DNA of 16,929 nucleotides from Rhodospirillaceae bacterium (lineage in GTDB: Bacteria > Pseudomonadota > Alphaproteobacteria > UBA8366 > GCA-2717185): positions 20,561 to 37,489 of the forward strand of contig PBDC01000008.1 of assembly GCA_002717185.1 (NCBI GenBank), written 5' to 3'. The position numbers were made by a program, and so were the translations under genes. The notes under the pieces are model-generated. The model did no database searches. It was not told the origin of the DNA and was given only the letters and a program-made list of their open reading frames with translations. Below, piece by piece: positions 7,489 to 16,068 of this stretch (the stretch's first letter is position 1; every line of letters begins with the position of its first letter).

Positions 7489-8511
7489 CTACGCGCCCTT
7501 TTTCTTAGTTAACCTTTCAACCGCAGCTACCTGTCGGAAAAATTGACGCACCGGCACCGCTGGAGACCCTAGCACACGTGCCGCCGGTTCCACGTCTCTC
7601 ATCACGCCAGACCGCGCCCCGACCTGCGCTCCTGTACCGATACGTAGGTGTCCCGCAACGCCAGTTTGCGCAGCAATTACAGCAAAGTCTTCGAGAATTG
7701 TGCTGCCAGCAACCCCTGACTGCGCGATGATAATGCATCCCTTGCCGATCCGCACGTTGTGTCCGACCTGCACCAGGTTATCAATCATCGTCCCATCGCC
7801 AACAACGGTATCCGGGCCGGAACCACGATCTATTGTTGTATTCGCGCCGATTTCGACGTCGTCTCCGACAATCACGCGCCCTAATTGAGGTACCTTGATA
7901 TGACCGCCAGTGTCAATCGCGAAGCCGAACCCACGCTGGCCAATCCGGACACCTGGGTGCAGCAAGACACGAGAGCCAATATCACAGTGACTAAGGGAGG
8001 AATTAGCGCCAATCGTTGTCGCTTCGCCAAGCGTCACGGCATCCCCAATGACGGCATTCGCGGCAACGTGGCACCTTGGCCCCAATACAACGTTCTCGCC
8101 TAGAACGGCTCCCGCATCGATCCGGCAGCCAACACCAAGGGTTGCTGAAGCAGCGACAACAGCCGCCGATGATATGCCTGGCTCAGGATTTGCCATCGGA
8201 TAGAATAACGCCGCCGCCCGTGCATAAGCCTTGTAAGGCTCCTTCGACAGAAGCAAGGCCATACCCTCAGGTGCTTTTTCTGCATGCTTTGGTGCGACTA
8301 CACAGGCCGATGCTGCGCTCGATGCGAACGCGGACAGATATTTCTGATTGTCCAAAAAGCTCAAATTGCCCGAACCCGCCGCATCTAGCGGGCCAACGTC
8401 AAAGATCTGGAGCGAAGTGTCACTATTCATAGCTACTTCCGCACCGATTTCACTCGCGAGAAACTCAAGCCGGTAGGGGCCTTTTCGAGTGAAAAACCTT
8501 TGATCGGCCAT
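7489..8511 (-). CDS. lpxD: UDP-3-O-(3-hydroxyacyl)glucosamine N-acyltransferase (LpxD)
   Basis: LpxD adds the N-linked 3-hydroxyacyl chain after LpxC deacetylation in lipid A synthesis. The 340-residue protein has an N-terminal uridine-binding domain (about 1-105, with [12 protein letters not shown] and VVAPKHAE). A left-handed beta-helix of hexapeptide repeats (about 112-310) follows, including [20 protein letters not shown] and [11 protein letters not shown] with the catalytic His251 (E. coli His239). A short basic C-terminal helix ([10 protein letters not shown]) closes it. The ATG at 8511 is 3 nt after the skp stop and has no strong ribosome binding site, which suggests coupled translation. 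Confidence 0.96.
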   Translation of the reverse strand: MADQRFFTRKGPYRLEFLASEIGAEVAMNSDTSLQIFDVGPLDAAGSGNLSFLDNQKYLSAFASSAASACVVAPKHAEKAPEGMALLLSKEPYKAYARAAALFYPMANPEPGISSAAVVAASATLGVGCRIDAGAVLGENVVLGPRCHVAANAVIGDAVTLGEATTIGANSSLSHCDIGSRVLLHPGVRIGQRGFGFAIDTGGHIKVPQLGRVIVGDDVEIGANTTIDRGSGPDTVVGDGTMIDNLVQVGHNVRIGKGCIIIAQSGVAGSTILEDFAVIAAQTGVAGHLRIGTGAQVGARSGVMRDVEPAARVLGSPAVPVRQFFRQVAAVERLTKKKGA

Positions 8512-8514
8512 GAG

Positions 8515-9162
8515 TTACTGGACTTTCGGAACCTGCAGCCGCGGCGTGTGCCGGTTCGATCGCTGCTTCAAAGTAGGTTCAACAACTTTGATATCAGGCA
8601 AGACCTCATTAAGGCGTTCTTTTGCTTGTTCGGTTAAAATGAGTTGCGAAGCGGAAAACAATACATTGCCACGCCCCGGCCCAGCGTCGATAACTAGGTT
8701 CGAACCTATTTCCTGCGCCATGGCCCTCAGAATCTCTGCTAGTCTCGCTTCTACTTGCAAAATGCTTTGGCCTAGCATGAGGTCGAGTTTCTTTTGCTCC
8801 CTCTGAATACCCTGTCGGTACTCCTGCACCCGCATTTGAAAATCCCGCCAGCGCTGTTTGAAAGCATCAGGAGCCAAAATAGCTCTCTGTTGTTCTAGTT
8901 TACGCTTGGATTCTTCCAGAGCTGTCGTGTCAGCAGCAATCTCTTTTTGAATGCGCCGATGCCGCTCATTGATTTGTCGGATGATGCTTTTTCCTGCATC
9001 GGATTCCTCCACAGCTCGCTTGAAATCAATGACAGCAATTAGTGGCGATGGTAGAGCTGGTAACCCGCCTGTTTGTTGGGCTTTTGCCACAAATGCCAAA
9101 GAAAGAAGCAACGCGACTATCACAGCCCCCAAGCTGGCTATGCTGAAATTTTTAACTATCAT
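8515..9162 (-). CDS. skp: OmpH/Skp-family periplasmic chaperone
   Basis: Skp-type chaperones bind unfolded outer-membrane proteins in the periplasm and hand them to the BAM complex; the gene next to it encodes BamA. The 215-residue product starts with a Sec signal peptide (Lys4, hydrophobic 8-24, likely cleavage after AKA at 28). A conserved beta strand IAVIDFKRAVEESDAGK follows, then a long charged coiled-coil pair (about 55-150, rich in E, K, R and Q) and a second strand SNLVIDAGPGRGNVLFSASQLILT. It is longer than E. coli Skp (161 residues with signal) because of a basic, probably disordered tail after about 195. The ATG at 9162 has a GGA about 9 nt upstream. The 62-nt leader holds a repeat and hairpin described separately. 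Confidence 0.9.
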   Translation of the reverse strand: MIVKNFSIASLGAVIVALLLSLAFVAKAQQTGGLPALPSPLIAVIDFKRAVEESDAGKSIIRQINERHRRIQKEIAADTTALEESKRKLEQQRAILAPDAFKQRWRDFQMRVQEYRQGIQREQKKLDLMLGQSILQVEARLAEILRAMAQEIGSNLVIDAGPGRGNVLFSASQLILTEQAKERLNEVLPDIKVVEPTLKQRSNRHTPRLQVPKVQ

Positions 9163-9166
9163 TTAA

Positions 9167-9205
9167 GCATTTCCAATTTGCATTTCCGTCAGCCACGACA
9201 ATGCA
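9167..9205 (-). repeat. Direct repeat and hairpin in the bamA-skp gap
   Basis: The octamer GCATTTCC occurs at 9167-9174 and again at 9180-9187, a 13-bp period. The second copy is part of an imperfect inverted repeat: TGCATT (9179-9184) pairs with AATGCA (9200-9205), and GTC (9188-9190) pairs with GAC (9197-9199) around a 6-base loop with a 3-nt bulge. On the transcribed minus strand the repeat nearer skp supplies the GGA that acts as its ribosome binding site. No U-tract follows, so it is not an intrinsic terminator. Its role is unknown and chance is possible. Confidence 0.4.
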
Positions 9206-9224
9206 TAACGTCACAAATAACGTA

Positions 9225-11579
9225 TTAGAACCTGGTTCCAAAATTGAAACGGAAATTTTCATCCTCATCAAAATCCTCTTTCAGGATCGGTAACGCAAAA
9301 TCCAGGCGCACCGGCCCGAAAGGGGATCGCCAAGCCAAACCAACACCAGCTGACCACCGCAAGCTTGCCGTGTCTTCGATTACGGGATCATTTACGTCTA
9401 AGTCTGTCAGGCTACCAGCATCTGAAAAGACTGCACCATTAAGTCCAAACTTTTTAGGCAGACCCAACGGGAACGTCAGCTCGACAGTCCCAGAATACAC
9501 CAACTTACCGCCTAGCGCATCGTTAGTCGAAACATCGCGCGGGCCCAGGCCGCCATCATCAAAGCCGCGGAGCTTATCGCCTCCTAAGAAAAAGCGATCT
9601 GTGATACGTACATCGTCGTCACCCAGGCCAAAAACGTAACCAATTTCTCCGCGTACACTGAAAACCCAATCCTCTGCGATACCGTGATAGACCGTCGAAG
9701 TCGCACGGTTCTTAAGGTAGGCAATATCACCGCCGAGTCCGGCTATGTCGTTCGACAACCGCACGACGTAACCATCAGTCGGATCGAGCCTCGAATTACG
9801 ACGGTCATAGGTTAAATCTTGGCCGACAATCGATACAAAATCAGACCCCTCTTCCGATCGAATGAACCTCGACGAATTAGCAGCGACATCGGTGGTTTCG
9901 TCACGGCGCAACGTATAACGGATACTGTGCCGCAAATTCTCGGCTAAAACATAACCAAGACGAATACGCCCGCCGGTTGAAATTGATTCGAACTCACTCA
10001 CGTTACTCGACGCGGTGTGAAACCCATCGACGCCCAAAGAAAGTTCCTTATCAAGAAAATACGGTTCGGTGAAACCGATATCAAAATTCTGTTCCTCCGC
10101 CGCAATTGTGAAAGAAGCGCGAAGGTCCTGACCTTTACCCAATAAGTTTCGCTCACGGATACGGAGATCCAAAAGCGGACCATTCTGGGACGAGAATCCA
10201 GCGCCGACACTAATGTCACCGGTCGATTGCTCAGCGACATCGACCTTAATTATTGTCTTGTCCGCCTCACTGCCGGCTACGTTGTTCACATCTACACGCG
10301 AGAAATACCCCAAATTCTGAATTCGGGTTCGCGAGCGGCGCAGTTTAGTCGAGTTGAAGGCGTCGCCTTCAACGACCTGGAATTCACGCCGGATCACCTT
10401 GTCCAAGCTTCGAACATTGCCGCCGATATCAATGCGTTCGACAAAAACGCGGGGGCCTTCTTGCACAATAAATTCAATGTCGATTGTGCGCTTCTTACGA
10501 TCCCGCTTCACGCTAGGAATGACAGCGACGAATGCGAAACCATACTCACCCACCGCGTTAGAAACGGCAACAACGGTATCGTCTACAGCCTCCGAATTAT
10601 ACCAATCCCCCTTTTCAATTTCGATAACCTTCTGAATCGCGGCAGGTCTAACGTCCTTAATCTTTGACGCAACGGTCAGCGCATTGAAGGTATATCGCTT
10701 ACCTTCCTCGATCGTGAACGTGATGAAAAAATCCTTGCGATCCAGCGTTAACTCTGCAACCGCCGACACCACACGGAAATCAGCAAAACCGCTGCGGAGG
10801 TAGTGCCGACGCAACAATTCACGATCGAAAGTAAGGCGGTCCGGGTCATAAGTATCGTTAGAGCTTAAAAACTGGTACCAGCGAGTTTCGCTGGTTTGGA
10901 TGATCTCTCGAAGCGCACGATCGGAAAACTCTCGGTTGCCAATAAAGCTGATACGACGAATACCGGTCGGTTGTCCCTCGTTTATCTCGAAAATTAGATC
11001 AACCCTATTTTGCGCTAGCTGAACAACCTTTGGCTCCACCGTCGCGGCAAACCGGCCGGTCCTTCGATACAAATCGAGAATTCGCTTCACTTCATTTTGC
11101 ACCCGTGTCCGTGTGTAGACGATGCGTGGCCGCAATTGTACTTCGTTACGAAGAGTTTCTTCCTCGAGTGCTTTGTCTCCCTCGAAGGCAATACGATTGA
11201 TGATTGGGTTCTCAACAACACGGACGAAGAGCACGTCGCCTTCTCGGCGCAAAGTGACATCGGCAAACAACCCCGTCGAATAAAGTCCTTTTAACGATTC
11301 GTTGACCCGGTTTGGATCCAGAGGGTCTCCTTCCTTGATCAACATGTAGGATCGCACTGTTTCCGGTTCTATACGCTGTGTTCCCTCGACAACTATTTCA
11401 GCGACGACGGGCAGTCCAGACCGGGCCGGCATGGATCGGCGCGGGATCGGAGCGATCGATCCGCTTCGCGGCGTTTGGGGAACGATTGTCGGGCTACTTT
11501 GCGCGAATGCCGGAATAGAAAGCAAAAAAGTACTCAACAACAGCGCTCCAAGAGCTGATATTCGAACGACTATCGTCAA
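9225..11579 (-). CDS. bamA: Outer membrane protein assembly factor BamA
   Basis: BamA is the essential Omp85 core of the BAM complex, folding beta-barrel proteins into the outer membrane. The 784-residue product has a signal peptide (Arg6, hydrophobic core, cleavage after PAFA at 26) and a Pro/Ser-rich linker to about 57. Five POTRA domains follow at roughly 58-125, 126-203, 205-292, 293-376 and 378-449, then a 16-strand barrel from about 455. Loop 6 carries the family RGF motif (671-673, in LRGFDDGGLGPRD), and the chain ends FRFNFGTRF with the C-terminal Phe of the beta-signal. The start is a TTG, chosen because AGGAG lies 6 nt upstream and this codon gives a normal signal peptide; no ATG or GTG fits. 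It lies 42 nt after rseP and 62 nt before skp. Confidence 0.96.
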   Translation of the reverse strand: MTIVVRISALGALLLSTFLLSIPAFAQSSPTIVPQTPRSGSIAPIPRRSMPARSGLPVVAEIVVEGTQRIEPETVRSYMLIKEGDPLDPNRVNESLKGLYSTGLFADVTLRREGDVLFVRVVENPIINRIAFEGDKALEEETLRNEVQLRPRIVYTRTRVQNEVKRILDLYRRTGRFAATVEPKVVQLAQNRVDLIFEINEGQPTGIRRISFIGNREFSDRALREIIQTSETRWYQFLSSNDTYDPDRLTFDRELLRRHYLRSGFADFRVVSAVAELTLDRKDFFITFTIEEGKRYTFNALTVASKIKDVRPAAIQKVIEIEKGDWYNSEAVDDTVVAVSNAVGEYGFAFVAVIPSVKRDRKKRTIDIEFIVQEGPRVFVERIDIGGNVRSLDKVIRREFQVVEGDAFNSTKLRRSRTRIQNLGYFSRVDVNNVAGSEADKTIIKVDVAEQSTGDISVGAGFSSQNGPLLDLRIRERNLLGKGQDLRASFTIAAEEQNFDIGFTEPYFLDKELSLGVDGFHTASSNVSEFESISTGGRIRLGYVLAENLRHSIRYTLRRDETTDVAANSSRFIRSEEGSDFVSIVGQDLTYDRRNSRLDPTDGYVVRLSNDIAGLGGDIAYLKNRATSTVYHGIAEDWVFSVRGEIGYVFGLGDDDVRITDRFFLGGDKLRGFDDGGLGPRDVSTNDALGGKLVYSGTVELTFPLGLPKKFGLNGAVFSDAGSLTDLDVNDPVIEDTASLRWSAGVGLAWRSPFGPVRLDFALPILKEDFDEDENFRFNFGTRF

Positions 11580-11585
11580 AGTAGA

Positions 11586-11590
11586 CTCCT
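11586..11590 (-). promoter_or_regulatory. Ribosome binding site fixing the TTG start of bamA
   Basis: On the minus strand AGGAG is followed by six bases (TCTACT) and then TTGACGATA. It is an ideal Shine-Dalgarno match and spacing for a UUG start. No alternative ATG or GTG occurs before the signal-peptide core, so this site decides the start. Confidence 0.75.
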
Positions 11591-11621
11591 AGAGGACGCC
11601 AAAGAGAAGGCGCCGAATAAC

Positions 11622-12737
11622 TCATGTATTCCAGATAGGTAAGTTTACGAAATCATTAATAATAACAAATAGCATGAGACTTAATACCAGCACCAGTCCA
11701 ATTCTAAACCCGTTTTCCTGCACTTTTTCACCTAGCGGGCGTCCGCGAATGGCCTCAAACGCGAAGAATAATAGATGTCCACCATCCAGCATCGGAATGG
11801 GAAACAAGTTTATCAATCCAAGGTTGATTGAAATCAGGGCAGTAAAATAAACCAACGAGAGAAAGCCCATTTTCCAGACTTCGCCGGACATTTGGGCAAT
11901 TTTAATTGGTCCCCCTAGTTCGTCCGACGATCGCGAACCGACAATTATCTGTCCAACAGCCTCGAGAGTACGTAACGTAATCACTTTGGTTTCCAAGATT
12001 GCTTGCCAAACGGCACTCAAAAACCCGAGTTGACGGACTTCCGTCTTACCTTCGCGAGTGACGCCCAGCAACCCGATGCGGACGACATTGCCAAACCGGT
12101 CCTTAAATTCACGCAGGCCCGGCGTAACGGTGAACACCTTCTCGATGTCGTTCCGCACCACAATAAGCTCGACAGTCCGTTCGGGAATCATGCTTATCTT
12201 TTGCTGGACCTGCTCAAAGCTCTCAATGTCTTCACCAGCGATTTGCACAATCACATCACCTGGCTTTAGTCCGGCTTTCTCCGCTGCACTGCCCTCGACG
12301 ACTGTTGCGATTTCGGCCGGCGTAAAAGGTTGCCCCTGCGATACATAAAGACCAGCCAAAACGATTACGGCGAATATAAAATTCGCGGCGGGCCCCGCGA
12401 AAACGATCGCAGCCCGACGCCCGAGTGACTTGTAGCGGAAAGATACCTGCTTTTCCGCTGCTGTCAGCGGTCGCGGAACCTCATCTTCACCACTCACCTC
12501 GCGTTCACCAAACATCTTGACGTAACCGCCAAGCGGTATTGCGCTAATTTTCCAGCGAGTGTTAGCCTTATCAGTCCAGCCAATCAGTTCAGGCCCAAAG
12601 CCGACTGAAAAGACCTCGACACGGACATCGCAACGGCGCGCTATCCAGTAATGCCCGAGTTCGTGAACAAACACTAGAACGGTCAAGACGACCAAAAACG
12701 GAAGTACAAATTCCCAGAGTATAGAGAAATATTCCAC
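11622..12737 (-). CDS. rseP: Site-2 protease, RseP/MmpA family zinc metalloprotease
   Basis: RseP-type proteases cut membrane proteins within the bilayer, such as anti-sigma factors or, for the Caulobacter ortholog MmpA, the PodJ remnant. The 371-residue protein has the HEXXH zinc motif HELGH (25-29) in the first membrane helix, GYVKMFGE (71-78), and a second helix near 108-132. One PDZ domain follows (about 142-205, with AEKAGLKPGDVIVQIAGE), then the third zinc-ligand region NLFPIPMLDGGH with Asp318 and a final helix (about 345-362). E. coli RseP is about 450 residues with two PDZ domains; this one has only one, as in many alphaproteobacteria. The start is GTG at 12737, 15 nt after the dxr stop, with only a weak ribosome binding site. 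The substrate is not encoded in the window. Confidence 0.94.
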   Translation of the reverse strand: MEYFSILWEFVLPFLVVLTVLVFVHELGHYWIARRCDVRVEVFSVGFGPELIGWTDKANTRWKISAIPLGGYVKMFGEREVSGEDEVPRPLTAAEKQVSFRYKSLGRRAAIVFAGPAANFIFAVIVLAGLYVSQGQPFTPAEIATVVEGSAAEKAGLKPGDVIVQIAGEDIESFEQVQQKISMIPERTVELIVVRNDIEKVFTVTPGLREFKDRFGNVVRIGLLGVTREGKTEVRQLGFLSAVWQAILETKVITLRTLEAVGQIIVGSRSSDELGGPIKIAQMSGEVWKMGFLSLVYFTALISINLGLINLFPIPMLDGGHLLFFAFEAIRGRPLGEKVQENGFRIGLVLVLSLMLFVIINDFVNLPIWNT

Positions 12738-12752
12738 GGCTAAACCCGTCGA

Positions 12753-13946
12753 TTACGTAGAAGTTCGAGCGTCGAGATGATGACTGGCGATAACACGTGC
12801 TTCCACATCACAGGCCCTTATGTCGTCAAGTGTGTTCATGGTGCAATGAGAAAACTGAGTTATAACATCCTCTACGATTGCTACGATATCGAGGAAACCT
12901 ATCTGACCAGCCAAAAAACCCTCGACTGCGATCTCGTTCGCTGCATTCAATACAGTTGGTGCGCTGCCGCCATTCTTCAAAACCTCGCGTGCCAGGCGAA
13001 GCGCGGGAAACCGTTCCGCGTCAGGCGCCTCGAAAGTCAATTGAGCCATAGCAACCAGATCAAGCCGCTTCTGTGGCGCCTGCATCCGACTTGGCCAGGC
13101 CAAGGCATAAGCGATCGGGGTGCGCATATCAGGCGTTCCAAGCTGCGCCAGCGTTGATCCGTCTACGTAGGCTACCATGCTATGGATTACCGATTGCGGA
13201 TGGACCAACACCTCGATTTGGCCTTCCGGAATGTCGAACAAATGGTGGGCCTCGATAATCTCCAGCCCTTTGTTCATCATTGTGGCGGAATCGACAGAAA
13301 TTTTTGCGCCCATATCCCAGTTGGGATGCGCAACCGCTTGCGCAGCCGTTACCGATCGCATCCCTTCTTGATCAAGGGATCGGAATGGTCCACCTGACGC
13401 AGTGAGAATGAGCTTGTCTATCGAATCCCGGCGCTCGAAATCAAAGACCTGGAAAATCGCATTATGCTCGGAATCGACGGGTAGGAGTACTGCGTTATTG
13501 CGCTGGATCTCCTCCACCATTAACGAACCGGCGCAAACAAGACATTCCTTATTCGCGAGCCCTACCATCGCGCCTCTGCTGACCGCCGCAAGTGTCGGCG
13601 CCAGACCGGCCGCACCCACAATCGCTGCCATAACAAAATCCGACGGACGCCGTGCAGCTGCGACGATGGCGTCTGCGCCGGCAGCGACTTCAATTCCGCG
13701 TCCCGAAAGACCAGCTTTTGCCGCGTGGTAGTGCTCCTCGTCCCCGATCGCAACGTAGCGCGGATTAAGTTTCTTAGCTTGCTCGATCAGTAGATCAACG
13801 TTGCGCCTCGCGGTCAGTGCTTCGACGATATAGTCGTCGGGATTCCGTTCGATAAGATCAATCGTGCTGCAACCCACGGAGCCCGTAGATCCCAAAATCG
13901 TGACTGAGCGCGGCGCCGAAGTGGCTTTTTGCACCATTACTGCCAT
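12753..13946 (-). CDS. dxr: 1-deoxy-D-xylulose 5-phosphate reductoisomerase (Dxr/IspC)
   Basis: Dxr makes 2-C-methyl-D-erythritol 4-phosphate with NADPH, the committed step of the MEP isoprenoid pathway. This pathway feeds the undecaprenyl carrier made by UppS, encoded two genes upstream. The protein has the NADPH loop ILGSTGSVG (17-25), GLANKECLV (129-137), the metal ligands Asp158 and Glu160 (LPVDSEHNAIFQ) and Glu229 (MMNKGLEIIEA), Ser184 in SGGPF, and the flexible-loop AHPNWDMG. The ATG at 13946 gives 397 residues, close to E. coli (398), and has GGGAG 9 nt upstream. The ATG at 13937 (TAATG with the cdsA stop) is an alternative, as is a longer frame from 13973. The gene overlaps the cdsA 3' end. 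Confidence 0.94.
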   Translation of the reverse strand: MAVMVQKATSAPRSVTILGSTGSVGCSTIDLIERNPDDYIVEALTARRNVDLLIEQAKKLNPRYVAIGDEEHYHAAKAGLSGRGIEVAAGADAIVAAARRPSDFVMAAIVGAAGLAPTLAAVSRGAMVGLANKECLVCAGSLMVEEIQRNNAVLLPVDSEHNAIFQVFDFERRDSIDKLILTASGGPFRSLDQEGMRSVTAAQAVAHPNWDMGAKISVDSATMMNKGLEIIEAHHLFDIPEGQIEVLVHPQSVIHSMVAYVDGSTLAQLGTPDMRTPIAYALAWPSRMQAPQKRLDLVAMAQLTFEAPDAERFPALRLAREVLKNGGSAPTVLNAANEIAVEGFLAGQIGFLDIVAIVEDVITQFSHCTMNTLDDIRACDVEARVIASHHLDARTST

Positions 13947-14761
13947 TCGAGCGGACTCCCACCTGCAACCCACGTCATAAGAGCCATCGCTGGCGCTACC
14001 GTCAAGAACCCATCCAGTCGGTCGAGAACACCACCATGGCCGGGAATAAGGTTGCTCGCATCTTTTACACCAACTTGTCGTTTGACGCCCGACTCGATTA
14101 AGTCTCCAAGCTGTGCCAATGCGGCCAAAATACCGGCGAAGGCCATAACTCGGGCATATTCTGGACTGCCACTAACGCCAACGAGCACGGCACTAGCTAA
14201 TCCAGCAAAAATTGCCCCGCCAATCAATCCAGACCAGGTTTTTGCCGGACTTATCCGGGGAGCTAGCTTAGGACCGCCTATTGACCGTCCAGTAAAATAG
14301 GCTCCGACATCTGTCGCAACGACCACTGCCGTCATCCAGAAAAACAACAACAATCCGCCCTCTCCACCAAAACGAAGCCAAACAATCGACAGCAGTGCAA
14401 TCGAGATGTAGGCGATGCCCATGATCAAAATTTTTGGCGCTCCACTGCGGCTAAATTGTAATAGGAGAGCAATGATAGCTGTTCCCCCAACGGCACTTGC
14501 GATCGCTCCTTGATAGGATTCAAGAAGCGACAAACCTCCGGTCAACAGGAAAATGGCCACGACCAAAATTGCGACCCCCGGTGCGGCCTGGCAAAGCCGG
14601 GAAAGCTCCCATCCCATAGCAACGGCTATCAACAAGACCATTACGGAAAAAGCCATTCCGCCGAACCAAATCGCAGCAATAGCCAGCGGCAAGATGACTA
14701 CCGCAGATATAACCCGCAATGTAAGCTCGTTAGGTTCAGGTCGGACCAACAGCTGCACCAT
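13937..14761 (-). CDS. cdsA: Phosphatidate cytidylyltransferase (CdsA)
   Basis: CdsA makes CDP-diacylglycerol from phosphatidate and CTP at the inner membrane, the precursor of all phospholipids. The product is very hydrophobic, with about seven to eight membrane segments. It ends with the family signature ESGVKRQVGVKDASNLIPGHGGVLDRLDGF (positions about 223-252, with the conserved K-R, K-D, PGHGG and D-R-x-D residues). DVGAYFTGRSIGGPKLAPRISPAKTWSG (151-178) is also typical. The frame is open to 14899, but the usual length (270-285) favours the ATG at 14761 (274 residues), which overlaps the end of uppS by 26 nt. A downstream TTG at 14749 is possible. The extra upstream residues are antisense-free but read over uppS in another frame and look unlike CdsA. 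Confidence 0.92.
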   Translation of the reverse strand: MVQLLVRPEPNELTLRVISAVVILPLAIAAIWFGGMAFSVMVLLIAVAMGWELSRLCQAAPGVAILVVAIFLLTGGLSLLESYQGAIASAVGGTAIIALLLQFSRSGAPKILIMGIAYISIALLSIVWLRFGGEGGLLLFFWMTAVVVATDVGAYFTGRSIGGPKLAPRISPAKTWSGLIGGAIFAGLASAVLVGVSGSPEYARVMAFAGILAALAQLGDLIESGVKRQVGVKDASNLIPGHGGVLDRLDGFLTVAPAMALMTWVAGGSPLEWQ

Positions 14762-15476
14762 AGCGTCGCTCACGACTGTTAAACTCACTAATTGCGTAAC
14801 GTAAATCGTCCTTTGAAAAATCAGGCCAAAGCGTATCGAGAAATACAAACTCCGTATAAGCAACCTGCCACAGTAGAAAATTACTGATGCGTTGCTCACC
14901 GCTGGTTCGAATCAGCAGATCCGGGTCGGGAATATCAGCAGTCAACAAATAGCGGCATACGGTATTCTCATCGATATCGGCCGGCTCGAGCTGTTTTAAA
15001 GTCGCATCAAGCGCAATTGCCTGCACCGCGGCGGTTATTTCCTGTCGGGCACCATAGCTCAATGCCAGAATTAGGGTCAGCCCAGTATTACCAGCCGTCG
15101 TGCGCTCCGCATCTTCAATTAGACCGTTAATATCCGGCTCGAATCGACTTCGATCGCCAATCATCAACAATCGGACATTCTGCTTGTGCAACTCGGCGAT
15201 TTCACTGCGGAGATAAAGCCGCAACAAACCCATAAGGTCGCCGATTTCCTCCTTTGAGCGATTCCAATTTTCAGACGAAAAACCAAACAACGTCAGATAG
15301 GAAACCCCACATTCGCCCGCGGCCTCGACGGTGCGGCGAACCGCCTCCGCACCGTTCTTGTGGCCCATAGCGCGCGGCATCCCGCGCGATTTCGCCCATC
15401 GGCCGTTGCCGTCCATTATAATGGCAACATGCACGGGCGGGGTAAGGTTATCGTTTTTCTCGACCGCCGTCTGCAT
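14736..15476 (-). CDS. uppS: Undecaprenyl diphosphate synthase (UppS/IspU)
   Basis: UppS is a cis-prenyltransferase that extends farnesyl diphosphate with eight isopentenyl units to the C55 lipid carrier for peptidoglycan and O-antigen. The 246-residue cytoplasmic protein has IIMDGNGRWAKSRG with catalytic Asp22, GFSSENWNRS (65-74), and the pyrophosphate-binding RTSGEQRISNFLLWQ (190-204, Arg190, Ser192, Arg196 and Ser198). The final segment DLRYAISEFNSRERRYG is also family-like. The ATG at 15476 is 3 nt after the frr stop, with AGGT about 9 nt upstream inside frr. The 3' end overlaps cdsA. Clustering with dxr, which supplies the isoprenoid precursors, and cdsA is standard. Confidence 0.97.
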   Translation of the reverse strand: MQTAVEKNDNLTPPVHVAIIMDGNGRWAKSRGMPRAMGHKNGAEAVRRTVEAAGECGVSYLTLFGFSSENWNRSKEEIGDLMGLLRLYLRSEIAELHKQNVRLLMIGDRSRFEPDINGLIEDAERTTAGNTGLTLILALSYGARQEITAAVQAIALDATLKQLEPADIDENTVCRYLLTADIPDPDLLIRTSGEQRISNFLLWQVAYTEFVFLDTLWPDFSKDDLRYAISEFNSRERRYGAAVGPT

Positions 15477-15479
15477 GCG

Positions 15480-16037
15480 TCAGACCTGCATGATTTCCTG
15501 TTCCTTGGCCTCCAGCGCGGCATCGATATCCTTTACATGGGCATCGGTCAATTCCTGGATCTCGTCGGCATAGAGATGCTGATCATCCTGAGACATCTCG
15601 CCGGCCTTTTCCATTTTCTTGAGCATGTCCATTCCATCGCGCCGCACGTTACGCACCGCGATACGGGCCTGCTCGGCGTATTGACCAGCGACCTTGGTTA
15701 ACTCGAACCGCCGCTCTTCACTCAGGTCTGGGATCGGAATTCGAATCAAATTGCCCTCAGTCTGAGGGTTCAAGCCGAGACTGGACTCCATTATTGCTTT
15801 TTCAACAGCTTTTACGAGGCTCTGATCCCAGACCTGGACGGTCAGAAGGCGTGGTTCTGGCACACTGATCGTTCCAACTTGGTTCATCGGCATCTGCCCA
15901 TCGTAGGCATCCACCGTTATCGGTTCGAGCAAGGCGGTTGAAGCGCGTCCTGTCCGCAAACCAGCAAACTCCCGGTTTACGGCATCTAATGCCCCATCCA
16001 TCCGGCGTTCGATATCAGTTAAGTCCGCATCCGCCAT
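15480..16037 (-). CDS. frr: Ribosome recycling factor (RRF)
   Basis: RRF works with EF-G to split the post-termination ribosome. The 185 residues equal the E. coli length. The long three-helix bundle and small beta domain are recognisable: [26 protein letters not shown] (22-47) and the strongly conserved [38 protein letters not shown] (99-136), followed by [18 protein letters not shown]. The ATG at 16037 has GGGGAG about 12 nt upstream. It sits 31 nt after pyrH and 3 nt before uppS, in the conserved order tsf-pyrH-frr-uppS. Confidence 0.97.
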   Translation of the reverse strand: MADADLTDIERRMDGALDAVNREFAGLRTGRASTALLEPITVDAYDGQMPMNQVGTISVPEPRLLTVQVWDQSLVKAVEKAIMESSLGLNPQTEGNLIRIPIPDLSEERRFELTKVAGQYAEQARIAVRNVRRDGMDMLKKMEKAGEMSQDDQHLYADEIQELTDAHVKDIDAALEAKEQEIMQV

Positions 16038-16068
16038 GGTTCCGCTTCTCCCCTGTTCTACCAGCCTG

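Noticed and set aside
5897..7546. A 549-codon open frame on the + strand running antisense to lpxI, lpxA and fabZ.
   Set aside because: It lies opposite three certain genes, has no ribosome binding site, is rich in His, Arg and Asn as antisense frames of such genes often are, and resembles no known protein. Its length reflects the lack of stops opposite GC-rich hexapeptide-repeat coding sequence.
9228..9239. Near-palindrome GAACCTGGTTC at the bamA 3' end, considered as a LexA-like or terminator element.
   Set aside because: It encodes the conserved C-terminal residues of BamA, has neither N7 spacing nor a T-tract, and is short enough for chance.
14762..14899. A 46-residue N-terminal extension of CdsA.
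   Set aside because: It reads through uppS in another frame and would exceed the usual CdsA length. The ATG at 14761 fits the family.
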